Below, one piece after another: positions 1-9,691 of a stretch of DNA of 45,340 nt. Each line of letters begins with the position of its first letter. Position 1 is the stretch's first letter. A program made the translations under genes and the position numbers. Source of the DNA: an uncultured bacterium (GTDB taxonomy: Bacteria; Bacteroidota; Bacteroidia; Chitinophagales; Chitinophagaceae); the NCBI GenBank assembly GCA_903951405.1, contig CAJBBV010000113.1:1-45340 (forward strand), read 5' to 3'. A model generated the notes under the pieces. The model made no database searches and had not been told where the DNA came from. It saw only the letters and a program-made list of their open reading frames with translations.

Positions 1-2277
1 ATAACTTTCATCAGGATTTCTTTTTAATGTAAATCCAGAAGGGGTAGGGTTTTTATTGTTATAGGCATTTTGAATATCCAAAAACAAATCAAACGTCCAT
101 TTTTTAAAGTTGAATTTTTTATCAATTCTGATGTCTGCAGCATGGAAAGCTTTTAACCTCAATTGATTGATTTTGGTATAGTCGAGAACGCCTTGTGTGG
201 TGAAGTAATAATTTTCTAATGATTGATATGTATCGAATGGTGTGTATGGTGCGCCACCTTGTAGTCTAAATCGTACACCAACTTCCCAATTGTGTTTCAA
301 GCGATAACCACCAGTAAAGGATACTAGGTGTTTATTGTCCCATGCCGAAGGAATTAGTTTTTTGTCTAGTCCAGAAAATTTACTGTTGTAGAATGTGTAT
401 GAAAATATACCATAGAAATTTTTTGTGAGTCGTTGTTGGAAAAGCAATTCGAATCCGGACGCTTTCCCTTTACCTGTGCTAACAATTTTTTCATTTCCAA
501 ATACACCAAAGTCACCACCGAAGTTTGCAAGGGATACACCATTTGCAACTGAAATGGGGTAATCAGAATAATTCTTTACGAATGCTTCTGCAGTAACTCT
601 TGTGGTTGAAGTGGGAAGCCATTCTAGGCCACCAACGAAATGATCAGAACGTATATAATCTACATCCTTGTTTACAAACTGATCATTTACTTTGAAGCCT
701 AATATAGTATAGGTCGGTAGTTTATAATAGCGTGCCACAGAAACGTTTGCATTAAGTCCTTTTGCTAATGCATAGCTAAGTGATAGCCTAGGTGATATAT
801 TTTTCCCTAGTGCAGATCCTTCTTGCATATAGTTGTTCCCGTCTGTTCTTACTCCTCCGGTAACCGTGAGTTTATCGTCTAATACCTTAACTGTTCCATT
901 TACAAATGCCCCATAGCGCAACATGGTGAATTCTGTATAGTAATCAGCAGTATATCCCGCTCTTCGCTGGTATGTACTATTGTTGTAGTTTGTATATATT
1001 AGTTGAGCACCTGCATTCATTTGGAAATCTCCAATCGGGAAGTTTATTTCATAGCGCAGTCTATTTTCGTCTTCAATCGATTTGTATTTCAACACCCGTT
1101 TTTCTTCATTACCAATATCATTATTTACAAATTTATCTGCACGATTGTCTAGGTGATTTCTACTTAACACCAATTGCCAATACCCTTTTTCAAGTGCATG
1201 CCTCCATGTAACACCAATCGTATTGGTTATCTGAGAGTTTAGTGGAATTTGATCTAATATAGCGAGCTGCTCGAGAGTTGCATCTTTAGGTTTCAAGAAA
1301 CTGAAGTTATCTATTGAGCCAATTCCAATGAAACTGATTTCATTATTCTTATTGGGTTTGTGAGTTACTTTATATTGGTAATCCCAATAGTCGGGTAGAA
1401 ATGGAAGTTCAATTAATTTGAACAAAAATTGCAAGTACGATCTCCTAACTGATGCTAGAAATGTTGTGTTACCATTTTTCTTTCCAAGTGGTCCTTCTGT
1501 TGTTAACGCAGCTTCACTTGCACTGAGCCTGAAGTTACCTTGAATTTTTTCAGGGTTACCGTTTCGTTGTTTAAATTGGAGAACACCTGATAAGGGGTTA
1601 TCGTATTTGGCTGGAAAGGCAGAAGTATGTAGGGTCACTTTATCTAAAAACGAAACGTTTAACATGCCTACTGGACCACCTGCAGCTCCTTGTGTAGCGA
1701 AGTGGTTTATCGAAGGGATTTCAACGCCATCTAAATAATACACATTTTCATTTGGTGCACCACCTCGAATGATGATATCGTTTCTAAACCCTACTGATCC
1801 AGAAACTCCAGGAAGTGATTGTACCACCTTTGCCATATCAAAATTTGCTCCGGGATAACGAATGATTTCATTGGCGTTGAGGCTTTGTACTGAGTTTACT
1901 GAGCCAACAGGTTTAGGAAAATTTGCTTTTACGATGATATTGCCTAGTTCAACAGGTTCTTCTTCCATATCAAAATTGACTTCAAGCGTATTTCCTGAAG
2001 TCACTTCAATATCAAATTTTTGTTGAGATTTAAAGCCGATTGATGTTGCTTCAATGGTATATGATTTTGTTTCGATACCTCTTATACGGTAGAATCCGTT
2101 GCTGTCGGTCATGGCTTGTTTATCGGTGCCACTGATTTTAATCGTAACGCCTTGAAGTGGGACTTGATTTTTGGCTTTTTTCACGAAACCATTTAAGTTA
2201 CCTAAGTTTTGGGCTTGGGCTGAACTTGAAATCAATAGGATAAAAAGGGAAGTAAATCTGATTAAACGCAGGGCCAT
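1..2277 (-). CDS. TonB-dependent receptor with N-terminal carboxypeptidase-like regulatory domain, C-terminus cut by window edge
   Basis: ATG at 2277 (minus); open frame to base 1, absent from ORF track because no stop is in window. Reads MALRLIRFTSLFILLISSSAQAQNLGNLNGFVKKAKNQVPLQGVTIKISGTDKQAMTDSNGFYRIRG..., then plug-like VGFRNDIIIRGGAPNENVYYLDGVEIPSINHF. Confidence 0.9.
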   Translation of the reverse strand, partial: MALRLIRFTSLFILLISSSAQAQNLGNLNGFVKKAKNQVPLQGVTIKISGTDKQAMTDSNGFYRIRGIETKSYTIEATSIGFKSQQKFDIEVTSGNTLEVNFDMEEEPVELGNIIVKANFPKPVGSVNSVQSLNANEIIRYPGANFDMAKVVQSLPGVSGSVGFRNDIIIRGGAPNENVYYLDGVEIPSINHFATQGAAGGPVGMLNVSFLDKVTLHTSAFPAKYDNPLSGVLQFKQRNGNPEKIQGNFRLSASEAALTTEGPLGKKNGNTTFLASVRRSYLQFLFKLIELPFLPDYWDYQYKVTHKPNKNNEISFIGIGSIDNFSFLKPKDATLEQLAILDQIPLNSQITNTIGVTWRHALEKGYWQLVLSRNHLDNRADKFVNNDIGNEEKRVLKYKSIEDENRLRYEINFPIGDFQMNAGAQLIYTNYNNSTYQRRAGYTADYYTEFTMLRYGAFVNGTVKVLDDKLTVTGGVRTDGNNYMQEGSALGKNISPRLSLSYALAKGLNANVSVARYYKLPTYTILGFKVNDQFVNKDVDYIRSDHFVGGLEWLPTSTTRVTAEAFVKNYSDYPISVANGVSLANFGGDFGVFGNEKIVSTGKGKASGFELLFQQRLTKNFYGIFSYTFYNSKFSGLDKKLIPSAWDNKHLVSFTGGYRLKHNWEVGVRFRLQGGAPYTPFDTYQSLENYYFTTQGVLDYTKINQLRLKAFHAADIRIDKKFNFKKWTFDLFLDIQNAYNNKNPTPSGFTLKRNPDESY

Positions 2278-2386
2278 AGTCCATTAATTTTTAAAATACA
2301 CCAATCTAACGTGAAATACAATATCACACAAGGTTCAAACAATTCTTGGTAAGTTTTGTTTAGCATATACACTACTATTCACTCAA

Positions 2387-2806
2387 ATGGTTAAATATTT
2401 TTTTCTTTTTAGTTTAGTTCTGCTCCTCAATGAGGCTAAATCCCAAGACTTGGTGATTGAAATTGAACGTATTAAGCCAATTAAAGGAGAGGTATTGATT
2501 GCAATATTCAATAATGAAGAGGGGTTTCCATTTTTAACTTCAAAAGCAATTCATTTGCTGAAAGTAGTCCCAAATCAGGGGAAGGCTCAATGCATAGTTA
2601 ATGCCTTGCCAATTGGTCGATATGCTATAGCTTTATTTCACGACTTAAATGCTGATGGTAAGTTGAATACAAATCTTATTGGTATTCCAAAAGAAGGATA
2701 TGGTGTTTCGAATAATGCGTACAATACATTCAGTGCGCCTAAATATAAGGATGCTCTCTTTGAGCATAAACCAAATTCTATTCAGCGAATCAATATGAAA
2801 TATTAA
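2387..2806 (+). CDS. DUF2141 family secreted protein
   Basis: Signal peptide, then VIEIERIKPIKGEVLIAIFNNEEGF...IGRYAIALFHDLNADGKLNTNLIGIPKEGYGVSNNA, the DUF2141 pattern. Confidence 0.85.
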   Translation: MVKYFFLFSLVLLLNEAKSQDLVIEIERIKPIKGEVLIAIFNNEEGFPFLTSKAIHLLKVVPNQGKAQCIVNALPIGRYAIALFHDLNADGKLNTNLIGIPKEGYGVSNNAYNTFSAPKYKDALFEHKPNSIQRINMKY

Positions 2807-2820
2807 TCTGATTCCCTACC

Positions 2821-4347
2821 ATGAGAAAGCCTAAAAAAATTGCTGTTATAGGGAGTGGATTTGGTGGATTATCTGCAGCAATTCGGCTTGCAGCGAAAGG
2901 TAATGATGTTACTATTTATGAAAAATTAGATCATTGGGGTGGTCGGGCCTATCAGTATACCATAGATGGGTTTAAATTTGATGGAGGACCAACTGTCATC
3001 ACAGCACCACATCAATATGAAGAACTTTTTCAGTTGGCTGGGAAGAAGAAAGAGGATTATATGACCTTGGTGCCATTAGATCCTTTCTATCGAATTTTCA
3101 ATGAAAAAAACCAACACTTTGATTATTGGCGCGATCAACATAAAACAGAAAAAGAAATAGAGAAGTTTAGTCCTGGTGATGTAGATGGCTATAGAAAATT
3201 CATAAAAGGCATTGCTGCTATATTTAATTGGTTTCATCCGTTTACAGAGCGAAGTTTTCATTCATTTGGTTCTTTTGCTAAAATTTTCCCGCATGTTATT
3301 AAAACAGGTACATGGAGAAGCATGTATGGTTTTGCAGCAAAATTTGTTAAGAATAGTTTCATCAGACGTGTTTGTTCATTTCATCCCTTATTGATTGGAG
3401 GGAATCCATTTGATACGCCATCCATATATGGATTAATTATTCAGTTTGAAAAAGAGTGGGGTGTTCATTATGGTATAGGAGGTACTGGAGCTATTGTGAA
3501 TGGGCTAGGCAAACTATTTTTAGATTGCGGGGGTAAAATTCAATTTAATACTGAGGTTAAGGAAATTATTATAAAAGATAAAAAAGCGTGTGGAGTGCTG
3601 TTAAGTAATGGAACTGAGATAAATTCTGATGAAGTTATCTGTAATGGCGATGTTGCCTTTGCCATTAATAATTTGATAGCACCAAAGAATTTACCATTTC
3701 AATTGAAGACTTGGATGAATTCAATGGAATATAGTAATTCACTTGTAGTTATTTATTTTGGTACAAAAATAGCCTACGAAGATTCTGCATTGCAACACCA
3801 TAATCTTATATTGAGTGACAAGTATAAGGAATTGATGGAGGATATTTTTAGTAAGAAAGAGCTTGGGAAAGAGATGGGATTATACCTTCATATGCCTAGC
3901 AGAACGGATAAAACAATTTCTCCGGAAGGATGCGGATCGTTTTACGTTCTTTCTCTAGTGCCGAATTTAAAAGGGAAAACGGATTGGGAATCAATGTTGC
4001 CTAGTTATGTAGAAAAAGTCATGATGTTTTTAGAGGATAATTATCTTCCAAACCTTCGATCGAATGTAATAGCTCAACATGTAGTTTCGCCGATTGATTT
4101 TCATAAGCGACTAAATAGTCATCTTGGTGCAGCATTTTCGGTAAAGCCTTCCATGATGCAATCTGGTTTTTTTAGGCCACAGGTTAAGTCAGGGTTTTTT
4201 GATAACTTATACTTTGTAGGAGCTGGAGTTCACCCAGGAGCAGGTGTGCCTGCTGTAATGGCATCTGGTAAAATTGCAGCCAATACAATTGATGGACAAG
4301 AAGTTATTGGAGTGTCAGGTGAATTGAAATTGGCAGGTGTTAATTAA
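2821..4347 (+). CDS. crtI: Phytoene desaturase / CrtI-family carotenoid oxidoreductase
   Basis: N-terminal FAD motif AVIGSGFGGLSAAIRLAAKGNDVTIYEK, GGRAYQY, FDGGPTVIT; C-terminal NLYFVGAGVHPGAGVPAVMASGK typical of CrtI family. Exact desaturation step unknown. Confidence 0.9.
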   Translation: MRKPKKIAVIGSGFGGLSAAIRLAAKGNDVTIYEKLDHWGGRAYQYTIDGFKFDGGPTVITAPHQYEELFQLAGKKKEDYMTLVPLDPFYRIFNEKNQHFDYWRDQHKTEKEIEKFSPGDVDGYRKFIKGIAAIFNWFHPFTERSFHSFGSFAKIFPHVIKTGTWRSMYGFAAKFVKNSFIRRVCSFHPLLIGGNPFDTPSIYGLIIQFEKEWGVHYGIGGTGAIVNGLGKLFLDCGGKIQFNTEVKEIIIKDKKACGVLLSNGTEINSDEVICNGDVAFAINNLIAPKNLPFQLKTWMNSMEYSNSLVVIYFGTKIAYEDSALQHHNLILSDKYKELMEDIFSKKELGKEMGLYLHMPSRTDKTISPEGCGSFYVLSLVPNLKGKTDWESMLPSYVEKVMMFLEDNYLPNLRSNVIAQHVVSPIDFHKRLNSHLGAAFSVKPSMMQSGFFRPQVKSGFFDNLYFVGAGVHPGAGVPAVMASGKIAANTIDGQEVIGVSGELKLAGVN

Positions 4348-4353
4348 TCAATT

Positions 4354-5781
4354 ATGAAAACAGCGCAATCTTTTTTTTCATTAGGAATAAATCGCAATCA
4401 AAAAGAGTATGCGTTACAGAATATTCCAGTTATAGGGAAGATACCCGATTGGTTAAAAGGGAATTATATTAGGAATGGTCCCGGCATGTTCAATCTAGAT
4501 AAGAAAAGATTGAATCATTGGTTTGATGCCATGGGAGCTTTGCACAGTTTTAATATTCATGAAGGTAAAGTAGATTATATATGCAAGTATATTGAGTGTG
4601 ATTCGTATCGTAAAGCTACTGAGCAAGGTGATTTAAGTTATTCTGAATTTGCAACTGACCCGTGCAAGTCGATATTTAAAAAAGTGCAGTCATATGTTTT
4701 CCCGATGCTTCCTAATATGACCGACAATCCAAAAATTAATATTGCAAAGATTGGAGAGCGATATATGGCATTAGGAGAAACTCCCATGCAAGTTGAATTT
4801 GATCCGCATACGCTAGAAAAAATTGGTGTAGATGAAATTGTGCCTGGTGCTTTTGCGTATAAGACTACTGCGCATCCACACTTTGAGGATGAGCATGCGT
4901 ATAACTTAGTCGTGAAATTTGGTATGCAAAGTTATTACCGGATCTATGATATGGCGAATAAGGGGAAGGCTCTATGTTCTATCCCTGTGGCAAAGCCTGC
5001 CTACTTGCATGGATTTGGAATGAGTAAGAAATATTTCATTATTGCTGCTGGGCCTCTTTTGGTAACACCCATTCAGTTGCTTTTTTGGAAACGTCCTTAT
5101 ATAGAAAATCATCATTGGCTGCCGAAGGAAGGTGGAATGATTTGGGTCGTAGATAAAGAAACGGGAAAGCTTAAAGCTAGGTTTGAAACGGATCCTTTCT
5201 TTAGTTTCCATCATGTTAATGCGTGGGAGGAGGGAGAAGAGTTGGTTATGGACCTCAATGCTTATGATGATGCATCTATTGTCAATAAGTATTATTTGAA
5301 AGAGCTTGAAAATCCTTCTGTGTCCTTACCGAAAGGAACACTAAGAAGATATAGAATGAATTTGAGAACAAAGAAAATTAATGCTGCTGTTATTTCAGAT
5401 GCCTGCATTGAATTACCTCGTATTGACTATAAGCGATATAATATGAATGGTGATTATGGTTTCAGCTATGGGGTAAGTCTACATCCTGAAAAGACAACAG
5501 GTTTTTATAATAGCCTTGTAAAGATTAATGCTAAAACGGGTCAATCAAGCTATTGGCATGAGGAAAATTGTCATCCAGGTGAGCCTTATTTTATCCCGTC
5601 TCCAATGAGTAAAAATGATGAAGATGGAGTAATAATCTCCATCGTTTTAGACACCCAAAATGAGCGTTCATTTTTGATGATACTTGATGCATTAACTATG
5701 CAAGAAATTGCACGCGCTACTGTCCCAGAGCCTATTGTATATGGGTTTCATGCTGAATATTTTCAAGAGGGATCGGTATAA
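4354..5781 (+). CDS. Carotenoid cleavage oxygenase (RPE65/BCO family)
   Basis: Four expected Fe-His contexts: TTAHPHFE, AYLHGFG, FHHVNAWE, YGFHAEYF; also NGPGMF, NHWFDAMGALHSF, TDPCKSIF, TDNPKIN. Confidence 0.92.
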   Translation: MKTAQSFFSLGINRNQKEYALQNIPVIGKIPDWLKGNYIRNGPGMFNLDKKRLNHWFDAMGALHSFNIHEGKVDYICKYIECDSYRKATEQGDLSYSEFATDPCKSIFKKVQSYVFPMLPNMTDNPKINIAKIGERYMALGETPMQVEFDPHTLEKIGVDEIVPGAFAYKTTAHPHFEDEHAYNLVVKFGMQSYYRIYDMANKGKALCSIPVAKPAYLHGFGMSKKYFIIAAGPLLVTPIQLLFWKRPYIENHHWLPKEGGMIWVVDKETGKLKARFETDPFFSFHHVNAWEEGEELVMDLNAYDDASIVNKYYLKELENPSVSLPKGTLRRYRMNLRTKKINAAVISDACIELPRIDYKRYNMNGDYGFSYGVSLHPEKTTGFYNSLVKINAKTGQSSYWHEENCHPGEPYFIPSPMSKNDEDGVIISIVLDTQNERSFLMILDALTMQEIARATVPEPIVYGFHAEYFQEGSV

Positions 5782-5790
5782 TTAAACAGT

Positions 5791-7152
5791 CTATGGCATT
5801 GGATGTTCCCATGGTCCCCTATATGGACGTTGCAGCAGTTTTGTAGCTTCGGGATCGCCAATCACTTCCATTTTTTTATGATCATATCGAACGGGTCTAC
5901 CTAGTTGCATGGATATATTAGCTAGGATACAGCTGGCGGTTGAAATATGTCCTTGTTCAATATCGGCAACTGGTCGAGTCTTATTATCAATCGCATCGAT
6001 AAAATTTCTCATGTGCATGCGTGTGGCAGATGCAGCATGTAGTTCAATATCTTGTTCGTTGAGGTCTTCTGGATATTTTTCTCTTTCATACAGGGTATCG
6101 CCATGTAGTTTTTTGCCATCCTCTACTGGAGTAAAATCATATTTCATTGGATCTCCAGAAAGGGTTCCCTTCTCTCCATAAATTTTAAATGCCCATGGAT
6201 AATCAGGGTCAGCAAATGTTCCCCATGTTCTGTGTTGCCATACACAGTTCAAGCCATCGTATTCGAATATGGCATGTTGTGTATCTGCTATATTGCTTTT
6301 GCCAATATGATTCCCATATATGCCTCCAGTGGAGCTTATTTTCGTTGGCCATCCCAAATCAAGCATCCAACGTACTGCATCAAACATATGTATGCACATA
6401 TCACCCATGATACCATTGCCGTATTCCATAAACCCACGCCACCATCCTCTGTGTGGTAATCCATCAAATTGTCGAAGCGGAGCTGGCCCTGTCCACATAT
6501 CGTAATCAAAAAAATCGGGTACTGCTTGAATCGGAGGATTGCTGTCATTGCGCATATGGTAGTAGCAGCAAATTTCAACATGATGAATTTTGCCAAGCAA
6601 TCCGGCATCGACTATATTTTTTTTGGCTTCCACTAAGTGTGGTGTACTTCTTCGTTGTGTACCTACTTGAACAACTCGATCATATTTTCTAGCAGCAGCA
6701 AGCATGGCTTCGCCTTCCATTACATCGACGCTGATGGGTTTTTGTACGTATACATGTGCTCCAGATTTCATGGAGTCAATTGTTTGAAGAGCATGCCAAT
6801 GATCGGGACTTCCAACCAAAACAATTTCTGGTTTTTGTTCCTTCAACATGGTTCTATAATCATTGTAGAGTGGAATTTTTTTCGTGCTGCCGATGCGATT
6901 GCTAATCCGCTCTGTGGCTTCTTGCAATTGCCTTTTGTCTACATCGCAAAGTCCAACTACTTCTGTAGGAGCAACTTGCATCAATCGAAATAGATCGCTT
7001 TTGCCATACCATCCAGTACCAATTAATGCAACGCGTCTCTTTGGGGCAAAGCTCAACTGGTCTATGCCGCTTGAATGTAGTGATGCGAGAGCGAGCAAGG
7101 CAGAAGAGTTACGTAAAAATTGACGTCTGTTTTGAGAGAAATGCTTTTGCAT
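5791..7152 (-). CDS. Gfo/Idh/MocA family oxidoreductase with Tat-type signal
   Basis: N-terminal NRRQFLRNSSALLALAS; Rossmann VALIGTGWYGKSDLFRL; VYVQKPISVDVMEGEAM; VQVGTQRRS. Confidence 0.9.
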   Translation of the reverse strand: MQKHFSQNRRQFLRNSSALLALASLHSSGIDQLSFAPKRRVALIGTGWYGKSDLFRLMQVAPTEVVGLCDVDKRQLQEATERISNRIGSTKKIPLYNDYRTMLKEQKPEIVLVGSPDHWHALQTIDSMKSGAHVYVQKPISVDVMEGEAMLAAARKYDRVVQVGTQRRSTPHLVEAKKNIVDAGLLGKIHHVEICCYYHMRNDSNPPIQAVPDFFDYDMWTGPAPLRQFDGLPHRGWWRGFMEYGNGIMGDMCIHMFDAVRWMLDLGWPTKISSTGGIYGNHIGKSNIADTQHAIFEYDGLNCVWQHRTWGTFADPDYPWAFKIYGEKGTLSGDPMKYDFTPVEDGKKLHGDTLYEREKYPEDLNEQDIELHAASATRMHMRNFIDAIDNKTRPVADIEQGHISTASCILANISMQLGRPVRYDHKKMEVIGDPEATKLLQRPYRGPWEHPMP

Positions 7153-7289
7153 GTAAATGGGTTTGATTACTCAATTTACTGAATATCATCGTTTTAGCTT
7201 CAATTTTTTCACATTAGTTTAGTAGTGATTCTTTAACAAAATTTATGCAGCATATAGTATAAGTAAGTTGTCTTTATTATGCAAAAGCC

Positions 7290-7297
7290 TAACTTTG
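7290..7297 (+). promoter_or_regulatory. Putative Bacteroidota promoter -7 element (TAACTTTG) with TTG at 7268..7270, 19 nt upstream
   Basis: Matches TAnnTTTG consensus with TTG at expected spacing; single-site motif match only. Confidence 0.5.
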
Positions 7298-7370
7298 TGT
7301 TATGATAATTCAGAATAAATATACTGTCCTATCTAGATTTATACATAGAGAAGTTTATAGTTCGTTGAAA

Positions 7371-7808
7371 ATGAGTTTCATAGCTATATTTATCTTGATA
7401 TTGTATTCTTGTACTAAGACTGTAACAAAACCTTTTCAAACCATAAAAGGTGATCCCACTGAGCAGCTAGCATTATGGAAAGAGAGGAATATTTCTAATT
7501 ATGAAATGACCATGAAAATATACTGTAATTGCATTCAGGGAAGAGTTGGTCCACATCATATTGTTGTAGAGAATGATAAGATTAAGACCGTGAATGATCT
7601 GCCATATGATTCAACTAAAACAGGTCCAATTCAAACTATCAATGAATTATTTGATTTTATTCAAGTTGGGTTAGCTTCAAATCCTTATCAGCATTCATTA
7701 GAGTATAATTCAACCTATAATTATCCTCAAAAAATATTTTTTGATTTCAGTGAACAGATAGCAGATGAAGAAATAGGCTATGAGATTACGGAATTCAACG
7801 TATTATAA
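7371..7808 (+). CDS. DUF6174-like lipoprotein (start revised from 7302)
   Basis: Internal Met gives MSFIAIFILILYSC lipobox; then LALWKERNISNYEMTMKIYCNCIQGRVGPHHIVVENDKIKTV...TINELFDFIQ resembling DUF6174; predicted promoter lies just before 7302. Confidence 0.7.
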   Translation: MSFIAIFILILYSCTKTVTKPFQTIKGDPTEQLALWKERNISNYEMTMKIYCNCIQGRVGPHHIVVENDKIKTVNDLPYDSTKTGPIQTINELFDFIQVGLASNPYQHSLEYNSTYNYPQKIFFDFSEQIADEEIGYEITEFNVL

Positions 7809-7820
7809 ATTTTTTTTATC

Positions 7821-8234
7821 ATGTACAAGAATATTTTAATAGTGCTTTCATTGTTTGTTTTTCTTTCATGCACAAAAGAAAATAATGGCAGTAAAAATCC
7901 TAATGAAAGTGATGGCAGTAAAATAAATCCAGCTGAATGCATCAAAGGGAAATTGGTCTTGAAGGGAATTTGCATGAATTATGTTATTGAAGTAGTTTCG
8001 GGTGCTATTGACCCATCGCTTATAGAGAGTAGTTGGGAGAATCCATTAACACATGATGTCTACAAAAACGTATTTGGATTAGCAAGCATTTGTACTTTCC
8101 CGCCAACCTTAAATGAAGGTGATGAATTTTATTTTACTATTCCTCAAAGCCCTTTAGATGAATTGTGCGTACAATGTAAAGCGTACAGTCCAATTCCAAC
8201 TAAAACCCTGTTTATAGAACTCTGTGCTGAGTAA
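7821..8234 (+). CDS. Small Cys-containing lipoprotein, unknown function
   Basis: MYKNILIVLSLFVFLSC lipobox; six Cys after lipobox region including CVQC; 12 bp downstream of preceding lipoprotein. Confidence 0.75.
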   Translation: MYKNILIVLSLFVFLSCTKENNGSKNPNESDGSKINPAECIKGKLVLKGICMNYVIEVVSGAIDPSLIESSWENPLTHDVYKNVFGLASICTFPPTLNEGDEFYFTIPQSPLDELCVQCKAYSPIPTKTLFIELCAE

Positions 8235-8331
8235 ATAATTCGTTCATTGATAATTCTAAAATCAATGTAAATGCATTTTCATTGGATCTAGTATCCAACA
8301 TATCATTACATTTGATGAAATAAACATTATC

Positions 8332-8760
8332 ATGCAAGAACAAAATTTCAAAAACCATCATAAAATGGTACCGGGTTTTCATTATGTTGTATTACCCGCA
8401 CTATTGTTATTGATTGGTGCTGCTGCCATCAATTTTTTTACCTCTTCTGAAGAAAATTGTTTGTCTGCTGGATTGATACTCATTTCACTTATTGTAATTA
8501 TGTTACTTGCATCCTTTGTGAGAAGTTTTGCTTTGCGTGCACAGGATAGAGCTATTCGTGCGGAAGAAAATTTCAGGTATTATATTTTAACTGGTAAGCC
8601 TTTCCCATCTGAATTAAGCATACATCAAATTATTGCATTGCGATTTGCTTCTGATGATGAATTTGTGGCATTAGCACAACGAGCATTGGATGAAAAACTT
8701 TCCAATAAACAAATTAAAGCTGCAATTTCTCTTTGGAGACCTGACTACTATCGTGCGTAG
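8332..8760 (+). CDS. DUF6526-like two-TM membrane protein
   Basis: Two hydrophobic helices then LRAQDRAIRAEENFRYYILTGKPFPSELSIHQIIALRFASDDEFVALAQRAL. Confidence 0.8.
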   Translation: MQEQNFKNHHKMVPGFHYVVLPALLLLIGAAAINFFTSSEENCLSAGLILISLIVIMLLASFVRSFALRAQDRAIRAEENFRYYILTGKPFPSELSIHQIIALRFASDDEFVALAQRALDEKLSNKQIKAAISLWRPDYYRA

Positions 8761-8812
8761 TTTATTTAAAAATTCATATTTTCAGTAGATACTATATAAT
8801 TAAACCAATGAT

Positions 8813-9670
8813 ATGTTTAAGTCTACATTTTTCATAGCTTTTTGTTTTTCAGTTCTTGGCTCTTCTTTATTCGCTCAGCATACATCTAAAGAGAATTGGG
8901 AGTCGATGTTTAACGGTAAAGATCTTAGTGAATGGACAGTAAAGATTAGAAACCATGATGTGGGCGATAATTTCGGTAATACATTTCGTGTTGAAAATGG
9001 TAAAATTGTTGTGCGCTACGATGCCTATGATACATTTGATGAGCGTTTCGGACATCTATTCTATAAAAAGCAATATGGTTATTATCGCATTCGACTTCAG
9101 TATCGTTTTGTTGGTGATCAGGTTAAGAACGGCCCTGGTTGGGCCTACCGCAATAGCGGAATTATGGTACATGGGCAATCTCCTGAAAGCATTGGCAAGG
9201 ACCAAGATTTTCCAGTTTCAATTGAAGTGCAATTGTTGGGTGGAAATGGGAAGGATAATCGTTCTACATGTAATCTATGTACACCTGGAACAAAAGTAGA
9301 AATGGATGGCAAGTTATTTACCCCACATTGCATTAATTCGAAATCTGAAACGTATCATGGTGACCAATGGGTGAAGGCTGAAGTCCTTGTTTTAGGTGAT
9401 TCAATGGTAGTGCATTATACCAATGGCAAGGAAGTCCTGTCTTATCAAAAGCCACAGGTTGGTGGCGGAGCAGTAAGTGGGCAAGAAATTATTTTTGGTA
9501 AAGAGGGTGATTTGCTAAAAAGTGGAACAATATCCTTGCAAAGCGAGAGTCATCCAGTTGAATTTAAAAGAATTGAAATACTAAATCTTGAAGGCTGTAT
9601 GGACCCTAAGGCCATTAATTATAAGTCGTACTATGTACATTCTAAGCCTGAGGATTGCCGATATAAGTAA
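8813..9670 (+). CDS. DUF1080 (3-keto-disaccharide hydrolase-like) secreted protein
   Basis: Signal peptide; WESMFNGKDLSEWTVKIRNHDVGDNFGNTFRVENGKIVV...NSGIMVHGQSPESI; C-terminal GCMDPKAINYKSYYV. Confidence 0.88.
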   Translation: MFKSTFFIAFCFSVLGSSLFAQHTSKENWESMFNGKDLSEWTVKIRNHDVGDNFGNTFRVENGKIVVRYDAYDTFDERFGHLFYKKQYGYYRIRLQYRFVGDQVKNGPGWAYRNSGIMVHGQSPESIGKDQDFPVSIEVQLLGGNGKDNRSTCNLCTPGTKVEMDGKLFTPHCINSKSETYHGDQWVKAEVLVLGDSMVVHYTNGKEVLSYQKPQVGGGAVSGQEIIFGKEGDLLKSGTISLQSESHPVEFKRIEILNLEGCMDPKAINYKSYYVHSKPEDCRYK

Positions 9671-9691
9671 TTGAAATAAACCATTTTTGAA

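Noticed and set aside
972-1211. Antisense 79-aa ORF
   Set aside because: Lies inside the partial TonB-dependent receptor reading frame (1..2277 minus); no recognisable domain
6336-6608. ORF inside the Gfo/Idh/MocA gene, same strand, other frame, plus antisense ORFs at 5909..6181, 6453..6692, 6637..6993
   Set aside because: Low-complexity shadow ORFs fully within a strongly supported CDS; no motif or start signal
8282-8298. Short palindrome TTGGAT-CTAGT-ATCCAA between lipoprotein and DUF6526 genes
   Set aside because: Only 6-bp arms, no T-tract; expected by chance in AT-rich DNA
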